64,000 nucleotides of DNA, taken from assembly GCA_034411995.1 (NCBI GenBank), contig DAOUME010000026.1:124001-188000 (forward strand), read 5' to 3'. The notes below the pieces were generated by a model. It was given only the letters and a program-made list of their open reading frames with translations, made no database searches and was not told where the DNA came from. This DNA comes from JAUVXJ01 sp034411995 (GTDB lineage: Bacteria; Chloroflexota; Anaerolineae; UBA7937; B3-Chlor). Shown here piece by piece: positions 59,053-64,000 of the stretch. How positions within the stretch are numbered: the stretch's first letter is position 1; each line of letters begins with the position of its first letter. Both the position numbers and the translations under genes were made by a program.

Positions 59053-59832
59053 TCATTTCACCTTCCTCTCGGGAGGGCCATCGTACTCGTGAGCCGTAGG
59101 ATCTATGCGGCGCATAGGGCGCATGCGGGTCTGCTCCTCATACACTTGGGCGACCAACCCCCCGCTGCGACTGATGGCAAACACTCCGTTGCTCATCTCT
59201 GGGGGGAACCCCATCTCGCAAAGCATGGTAGCGATGGCTCCATCCACGTTCATAGGCAGGTCGCGTCCCAGGGTCTCTTTCATCGCGGCTCGCAGGGCGT
59301 GAGCCATCTCCACGTATTCGCCCGCGATTCCCAGATCGTCCGCGAGGGCGAAGAGCCTCACGCTGCGAGGATCTTCTGTGTGGACACGATGCCCATAGCC
59401 AGGGAGGCGCTGTTTTGCAGCCTTGTACTCTTCCACCAACTCCCTGGCGGTCGTGGCTGCATCCTTTCCGCTGCTTTTCTTGCGCTCCACGACGTCGAGC
59501 AGCACACGCATACACCCTTCGATAGCTCCTCCGTGGTACTTATTGATGGAGCTAATGCCCGCCGCCACAGCCGTGGTGAGCGGAGCCCCGCCGGAGGCCA
59601 CCGTTCGCGCTGCCAGAGCCGAAGGCGGCGTCGCTCCGTGGTCGATGCTGGATACCAGCATGGCATCCATGAGCAGACCCTCCTCCTTCGACGGCAAGTC
59701 GCCCTTCAAGAGCAGGAAGACCACGTACGAGAAAGGCACCCGGCCCATAAGCTCTTCGACTCGATACCCCCTGAAGGCGATATAGTTGGGCTCGATCTTC
59801 GTAATGGCGGTCTTCCATTTTTCTTCAGACAT
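59053..59832 (-). CDS. Short citrate-synthase-fold protein (citryl-CoA lyase-like)
   Basis: A 259-residue enzyme from the ATG at 59832 (AGGAGG is at better spacing than for the ATG three codons earlier). Catalytic-type residues of the citrate synthase family are present: S-I-D-H-G-A near 65, G-Y-G-H-R-V-H near 150 and M-N-V-D-G-A near 196. It lacks much of the N-terminal part of ~430-residue citrate synthases and has the length of citryl-CoA lyase from Hydrogenobacter. Next to SucCD-like ligase genes, it most likely cleaves or forms citryl-CoA or a homologue. Confidence 0.87.
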   Translation of the reverse strand: MSEEKWKTAITKIEPNYIAFRGYRVEELMGRVPFSYVVFLLLKGDLPSKEEGLLMDAMLVSSIDHGATPPSALAARTVASGGAPLTTAVAAGISSINKYHGGAIEGCMRVLLDVVERKKSSGKDAATTARELVEEYKAAKQRLPGYGHRVHTEDPRSVRLFALADDLGIAGEYVEMAHALRAAMKETLGRDLPMNVDGAIATMLCEMGFPPEMSNGVFAISRSGGLVAQVYEEQTRMRPMRRIDPTAHEYDGPPERKVK

Positions 59833-59960
59833 GACCTTCATCCCTCCTGATGGTGGGCGTCAAACGGTTCCGAGCGTCAGCTCTCGCCGAGGTTTCCGAA
59901 CACGTCCTGCCCGCCCTAAGATATCTAACCAGGTTACCCTACGACCACGATGCTCGTGGC

Positions 59961-60866
59961 CTAGGAATCCAGCTTGGCCAGCACCTCCTTGGTGGCCTGC
60001 GGGATCTCCCCGAAGGAATCCACGACTATCGCACCGGCCTCACGCAGCCGCTTTACCTTACCCTCGTGCGTACCATGGCCGCCCTCGATGATGGCGCCGG
60101 CGTGGGAGAAGCGCGTTCCCGACTTGGCTGCCTTGCCTCCGATGAAGGCCACCAAAGGCTTGGTGAACTCACCAGCTTCCATCAGATCGGCAACCTGCTC
60201 CTCCTGGGAGGTTCCGATCTCCCCGAACATGACCACGGCCTTGGTGTCGGGATCGGCCTCGAAGAGTCTGATCACCTCTGGATGGGGAAGGCCAACCACC
60301 ACATCGCCGCCCACGTGCACGAGCGTGGTAGCGCCGATACCCTCCTTCGCCAGATAGTAGGCCATGGACGAGGTGATGCCGCCGCTTCGAGAGGTCACAC
60401 CGACAGGCCCAGGGAAGAACCAGGAGCGAGCCGACGCGGCTCGCCCTCCGATCATGCCCAGCACCCCCTTGTCCGGGCTCAACACTCCCAACGTGTTGGG
60501 GCCTACGAACCTCGCCCCCGCCTCCTTGGCCGCCTTGGCGATGATCAACACATCGTAGATGGGGACTCGGTCCGGTATGATGACCAGGAGTTTGATCCCT
60601 GCGTCGATGGCCTCCAGCGCGGCGCTCCTCACCAGCGGGGCTGGTATGTAGAGCACGCTGACATCCAGCGGACCAGCTTCCTCCCGCGCTTCGAGCACGG
60701 TATCGTACACCGGGATCCCCTCCACCTCCTCCCCGCCGCGACCGGGCGTACAGCCGGCCACCACCTGGGTTCCGTACTCCTTCATCAGGCGAGTTCGGGC
60801 CATTCCCTCACGTCCCGTGATACCCTGCACGAGGACTCGTTTGGTCTCATCTATCAATATGGACAT
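59961..60866 (-). CDS. SucD-like CoA ligase alpha subunit
   Basis: A 301-residue protein from the ATG at 60866; an upstream open frame is antisense to the ferredoxin domain and not used. CoA-binding Rossmann region V-Q-G-I-T-G-R-E-G, the P-A-P-L-V mobile loop, G-P-N-T-L-G-V-L-S-P and the phospho-His loop F-S-H-A-G-A-I are conserved. It forms a succinyl-CoA-synthetase-type complex with the gene upstream. Citryl-CoA synthetase small subunit is a reasonable alternative name. Confidence 0.9.
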   Translation of the reverse strand: MSILIDETKRVLVQGITGREGMARTRLMKEYGTQVVAGCTPGRGGEEVEGIPVYDTVLEAREEAGPLDVSVLYIPAPLVRSAALEAIDAGIKLLVIIPDRVPIYDVLIIAKAAKEAGARFVGPNTLGVLSPDKGVLGMIGGRAASARSWFFPGPVGVTSRSGGITSSMAYYLAKEGIGATTLVHVGGDVVVGLPHPEVIRLFEADPDTKAVVMFGEIGTSQEEQVADLMEAGEFTKPLVAFIGGKAAKSGTRFSHAGAIIEGGHGTHEGKVKRLREAGAIVVDSFGEIPQATKEVLAKLDS

Positions 60867-60924
60867 GACACCCACCCTTTCTGCTGGTTGTCGCAGTATC
60901 CAGAGAGTGAGAAGGGCTTGCCAG

Positions 60925-62472
60925 CTATCGCTTGAGCAGGCCCTTGCGGAACTCCTCCAGTCCCGGGATAGGGAGATCGACATGGCCTCCACCAGCGCCA
61001 CCGAAGTGGCACTCCACTTCGCAGGCCAGGCACTCGATGCATCGCCCCCCTTTGGCATCCTCGCGGCTGATATTGAGCACGGGCCGGCCATCCTCCAGCT
61101 TGAGGATCTTGCGCACGCAGGTCTCCACGCACACCTTGCTCTCACAGCGGTCGCAGATGGCGTGATCGTAGGTCACAGTACCTGTGGGGCTCTCGAAGGT
61201 GTATGGCTCCCTGGGCTTGGGGCGAGGCTTGGGGGCGGGGAGATCCTTGATCTTGCCCTCTTTGATCAGGGCATCCAGTCTCTCCGCACAGAAGTCAACG
61301 GTGTCGTCTTTCCCGTACGCCTCCAGAGGGGCCGGGATCTCAGGAGCAGCGCGCTCCAGGATTTCGATGGCCTTCTCTTCCATGTTCCCGCCCAGCCGGA
61401 TCACCGCCGGCACGGACAGACGCTCCTCCAAGAAGGCCTTGACGAACCCCCTGGCCGAATGGAACTGCTCCTGGCTGGCCACGCCGGAGCCCGAGGCGAA
61501 ATAGCCATCAATGCCGCGCATAGATAGCACGATCCTGGCCGCTCGATACACTTTCGAAGCCGGCGGGTTGCCGCTGGTGTCCACGTAGGTCGCCAGCTTG
61601 TACTTCCTGCTCAGCAGCGCGTCCATGGACATCATGGAGCCCCCGCCGCCAGCACCGTGGAAGCCGATGTAACCCTCCCCCTTCTGGAAATCGTCAGCCA
61701 TCTGGATGAAATAGAAGGTTCCCCGGTAGTCGTTCGCTTCCACCTGATACGCGATCTTCTCCAACTCGGTGGGTGGGCGGTCGAATTCACGGGCGATCTC
61801 GATCCCCAGCTCCGGATGCCGGAAGACCGCATAATCATCCACCGTCACTCGGCAGTCGGCAGCCAGCAACTTGCCATCCGCGGTCAGAACCATGGGGTTG
61901 ATCTCGGCCGCTCGAGCCTCGGTCGCGCGCCCCACCTGGTACAGGCTCGCCACCATGCCTCCGGCGTCCCGGAGGAGCTTGCCGTGGATGCCAGCTCTGC
62001 GCACCAGGTCACGAGCCTGATAGTCCTGGAGGCCCTCGACGATGTCTATCTCCAGGCGCGCAACCTTGTCCGGAAACTGGCGGGCGATCTCCTCGATACC
62101 TGTGCCGCCCACGCTGCTGAAGATGACCACCGGAGAGCGCGCCTTGTCGTCTATGATCACGCCAGCGTAGAACTCTCGCTCGATGTCGAGCCGCTCCTCC
62201 ACCAGCACCTGCTGGACCGTGAACCCCTTGATGGTCATGCCCAACATCTCTCTGGCCACGGATTCCGCCTCGTCAGGTGTGGATGCCTTCTTTATGCCTC
62301 CCATGCCGGCACGACCGGTAACCCAGGCCTGGGCCTTGACCATGACTTCACCACCCAATTCCTCAGCTACCCGCCGTGCTTCCTCAGGGGTGGAAGCCAC
62401 GCCGCCCCGCGGCACCGGTACCTTGTGCCTCTTGAGCAGCTCCTTTCCCTGATACTCGTGAAGACGCGCCAT
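60925..62472 (-). CDS. SucC-like ATP-grasp CoA ligase fused to a di-cluster ferredoxin domain
   Basis: A 515-residue protein; ATG after AAGGAGG. Residues 1-400 match SucC/CcsA: L-H-E-Y-Q-G-K-E-L-L, K-A-Q-A-W-V-T-G-R, E-I-N-P-M-V-L-T, D-D-Y-A-V-F-R-H and a Gly-rich loop G-A-G-G-G-G-S-M. After a Lys/Pro linker, residues ~435-510 hold eight cysteines in C-x2-C-x4-C-x3-C and C-x2-C-x2-C-x3-C, a FixX-like 2[4Fe-4S] domain. The fusion to a non-redox ligase is unusual. The substrate is not certain (succinate, citrate or an analogue). Confidence 0.9.
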   Translation of the reverse strand: MARLHEYQGKELLKRHKVPVPRGGVASTPEEARRVAEELGGEVMVKAQAWVTGRAGMGGIKKASTPDEAESVAREMLGMTIKGFTVQQVLVEERLDIEREFYAGVIIDDKARSPVVIFSSVGGTGIEEIARQFPDKVARLEIDIVEGLQDYQARDLVRRAGIHGKLLRDAGGMVASLYQVGRATEARAAEINPMVLTADGKLLAADCRVTVDDYAVFRHPELGIEIAREFDRPPTELEKIAYQVEANDYRGTFYFIQMADDFQKGEGYIGFHGAGGGGSMMSMDALLSRKYKLATYVDTSGNPPASKVYRAARIVLSMRGIDGYFASGSGVASQEQFHSARGFVKAFLEERLSVPAVIRLGGNMEEKAIEILERAAPEIPAPLEAYGKDDTVDFCAERLDALIKEGKIKDLPAPKPRPKPREPYTFESPTGTVTYDHAICDRCESKVCVETCVRKILKLEDGRPVLNISREDAKGGRCIECLACEVECHFGGAGGGHVDLPIPGLEEFRKGLLKR

Positions 62473-62654
62473 TACTTGCCTCCTTCTACAAGGAAAAACT
62501 TGAGACTCTACCCCGGCCTTGGTCTGTGTTGAGTCCCAGAGACAACGAAAGCGCCTTCAGCGACCCTCTCGTCCAGGCCCGGAGGGCCCCCGGCGCATCC
62601 CTCAGCTCACCACCAGCGCGCAGATCTTTTCACCCCTCGCTCTGCGCTCATGCA
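62473..62654. other. Leader between the Lrp-like gene and the ligase operon
   Basis: About 180 bp with no clear promoter or hairpin terminator seen; co-transcription of the regulator and the operon is therefore possible. Confidence 0.35.
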
Positions 62655-63125
62655 CTAGGGCAACTGGGCGGGAAAAGCCCAGTCGGAACTACGTTTGAAA
62701 ACCTTCGTCAGCACGTTGACTCTCGTCCTGGCGATACCTGGAATCTGGTGGATGGTCTCTGTCACGAAGGTGTGAAAGGACTCTATGTCCGTGGTCACGA
62801 AGGCAGCAGAGATGTCGAAGTCGCCGGTGGAAAGGGCGACGTAGCAGACCTGGTCCAACTCGCACAGCCTTTCGGCTACGTCGTTCATCCTTCCGGCCTC
62901 TACATCGATCACGATGTCGGCCCTGATTCCGAAACCCAACGCTTCAGGCTCGGCGCCCGCATGGAGGGAAACCAATCCCCCATCGAGCAACCTGGCCAGC
63001 CTGCTCCTGACAGTCCTCACCGGGACGTCTCCTATCCGCCGGGCTATCTCCGCGCCGGGCATCCGCGGGTCCTCGATGAGGCACTTCAAGATCTCTCGAT
63101 CAAGATCGTCGACTTTCGGCCTCAT
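62655..63125 (-). CDS. Lrp/AsnC-family transcriptional regulator
   Basis: A 156-residue regulator. The N-terminal helix-turn-helix starts D-L-D-R-E-I-L-K-C-L-I-E-D-P-R and contains V-R-T-V-R-S-R-L-A-R-L near 35-45. A ligand-binding alpha-beta domain (RAM-like) occupies 70-145 with G-D-F-D-I-S-A. Such proteins sense amino acids or small acids. It is first in the direction of the citrate-type operon and probably controls it. Confidence 0.92.
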   Translation of the reverse strand: MRPKVDDLDREILKCLIEDPRMPGAEIARRIGDVPVRTVRSRLARLLDGGLVSLHAGAEPEALGFGIRADIVIDVEAGRMNDVAERLCELDQVCYVALSTGDFDISAAFVTTDIESFHTFVTETIHQIPGIARTRVNVLTKVFKRSSDWAFPAQLP

Positions 63126-63157
63126 ATGCCCTCCCCATCACTGCCGATTCACCTGGC

Positions 63158-63186
63158 AGTATAGCACAATGCAGCCTGAATGTCAA
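63158..63186 (-). promoter_or_regulatory. Sigma-70-type promoter of the lrp-like gene and operon
   Basis: On the minus strand TTGACA (63186-63181), a 17-nt spacer and TATACT (63163-63158), about 33 bp before the ATG. Confidence 0.78.
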
Positions 63187-63458
63187 GATTTGGGCCAGAT
63201 ATTTGCCGAATCGGCTTACACTCATGATCTGTGCGGGTGCGCCACCCTACGTGCCTCGCTCACACCCGTGCCCATGGCGACTGAGGAGCAGTACCCCACA
63301 CCCTCTCCAACGACAAAGGCTGCTGGCAGAGTCTCCGGTCGCGTCACAGCGGGGCACGCCTCGTGTCGGCGTAGCTCACGCCACCTGACCGATCCTCTTC
63401 CCAACAGCCTGCGGGTACTACAGAGTACTCGGCACTGGCCAGGTCGCCAGTGCTGGGC
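63187..63458. other. Intergenic region without recognised genes
   Basis: About 270 bp between the lrp promoter and the next stop codon. No RNA gene or terminator identified. Confidence 0.35.
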
Positions 63459-64000
63459 TCAGGGCTCCTTGAACTGCCTCTCCAGTCTGTCCAGCATCAT
63501 CGCCGCCTGAACTAACATGTCCAGGGGGTTCTTCTCACCACGGAAGTACCGGTAGTCGCACGGCATGATGTCCAGAGTGTCGACCAGATCTTGATAGCGT
63601 GACCGCAGTGCGCCCTCACTGACGTCATACGCCCTGCCGATCTCCTTCTGGGTCACCTGTCGGAAGTTCAGCTTGCGCACCGTGTAGTCCAGGGCCGCAG
63701 CCCAGACCTCCGGTTTGCGCATGGGTATGCTCTTGCGCCCTGCCGCGATGCGGAACTCCCACCACATTTGCATGGCTGCGCTTATCTCTTCCAAGGGCAT
63801 CCCCTGGCTGGTCATAGTCCGGGTCAGGACAGACTCCACAGGGTCCATCCCCACCTCGAACAGTGCCCGGAAGCGGTCGCGTAGCCTGGTATCGGGTTCG
63901 AGATCGAGGAAATCGCGCAGCGAGGTGAGGGCTTCCTCCCACTGACCAAAGCGGGCCCGGGCCCGCGCCAGGTTCAGATGATACTCAGGATCATCGGGCG
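63459..64000 (-). CDS. TPR-like protein with C-terminal helix-turn-helix, 5' truncated
   Basis: The frame runs to the window edge, so the start is missing; at least 180 residues are visible. The N-terminal visible part (Y-H-L-N-L-A-R-A-R-A-R-F-G-Q-W-E-E-A-L) has a TPR-like helix pair. The C-terminal half contains M-R-K-P-E-V-W-A-A-A and V-T-Q-K-E-I-G-R-A-Y-D-V-S-E-G, a helix-turn-helix like that of cyclin/TFIIB-type or sigma-type domains. Function unknown. Confidence 0.8.
   Translation of the reverse strand, partial: PDDPEYHLNLARARARFGQWEEALTSLRDFLDLEPDTRLRDRFRALFEVGMDPVESVLTRTMTSQGMPLEEISAAMQMWWEFRIAAGRKSIPMRKPEVWAAALDYTVRKLNFRQVTQKEIGRAYDVSEGALRSRYQDLVDTLDIMPCDYRYFRGEKNPLDMLVQAAMMLDRLERQFKEP

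Noticed and set aside
58867..59850. 327-codon plus-strand frame over the citryl-CoA-lyase-like gene
   Set aside because: Antisense to two well-supported genes, no ribosome site or motifs.
1..64000. rRNA and tRNA genes
   Set aside because: No rRNA segment and no clear cloverleaf with a GTTCRANTC arm was recognised by eye; short tRNAs could have been missed.

Overview
The window is a GC-rich chromosomal segment of a free-living bacterium, most likely a Chloroflexota (Anaerolineae-like) genome. I infer this from the Thr/Pro-rich linkers of the surface proteins, the oligopeptide ABC cluster, the mixture of sulfur-relay and anaerobic-type Fe-S genes, and dispersed palindromic repeats such as those at 5488, 14085 and 21101. 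No rRNA, tRNA or CRISPR array was recognised. At least nine plausible housekeeping (sigma-70-like) promoters with 17-18 nt spacers can be read by eye.

Left part, 1-24.7 kb. A drug-efflux type ABC-2 exporter comes first: a permease cut by the window edge, two separate ATPases and two tandem HlyD-type adaptors. It is followed by a small GIY-YIG nuclease beside a palindromic repeat, a DUF2007 protein and a PHP phosphoesterase. On the minus strand lies a sulfur-trafficking cluster: an ArsR regulator, TusA, two DsrE-type proteins, a DsrM/NarI-like cytochrome b, a DsrK/HdrD-like Fe-S protein, and a GcvH-like lipoyl carrier carrying a one-base frameshift. Further on are a TolB-like lipoprotein, trxA, gpsA and plsY, then an accessory pair (a membrane protein and a PIN-like nuclease) and two secreted proteins.

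Middle part, 24.7-39.2 kb. A minus-strand catabolic and uptake cluster holds a GntR regulator, an SDR dehydrogenase, a KBL/AOS-type PLP enzyme, a Tat-exported peptide-binding lipoprotein, an amidohydrolase, and the four other subunits of a Dpp/Opp ABC importer. An isochorismatase-family gene broken by three frameshifts and a second decayed stretch lie inside it. A CPBP-family membrane protein gene interrupted by an in-frame TGA, an L-threonine aldolase and an isoaspartyl peptidase/asparaginase follow.

Right part, 39.3-64 kb. uvrB, with a promoter and an SOS box, leads uvrA, an alpha-toroid protein, a GNAT acetyltransferase and miaB. A cysteine-free C45-peptidase-like protein, a response-regulator/histidine-kinase hybrid, a LysM-GH99 surface protein and a TtuA/ThiS-like tRNA thiolation pair follow. 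The most distinctive element is the minus-strand operon from 63.2 down to 53.6 kb. It encodes an Lrp-type regulator, a SucC-like ATP-grasp ligase fused to a di-cluster ferredoxin domain, SucD, a short citrate-synthase-fold protein of citryl-CoA lyase size, an HD-domain protein, two complete LeuC/LeuD-type (aconitase-family) pairs and one isocitrate/isopropylmalate dehydrogenase, and it ends at a strong terminator. Together these could interconvert a 2-oxo-dicarboxylate, a hydroxy-tricarboxylate, its CoA thioester, and acetyl-CoA plus an oxoacid, i.e. a citrate-type cycle branch or a variant of it.
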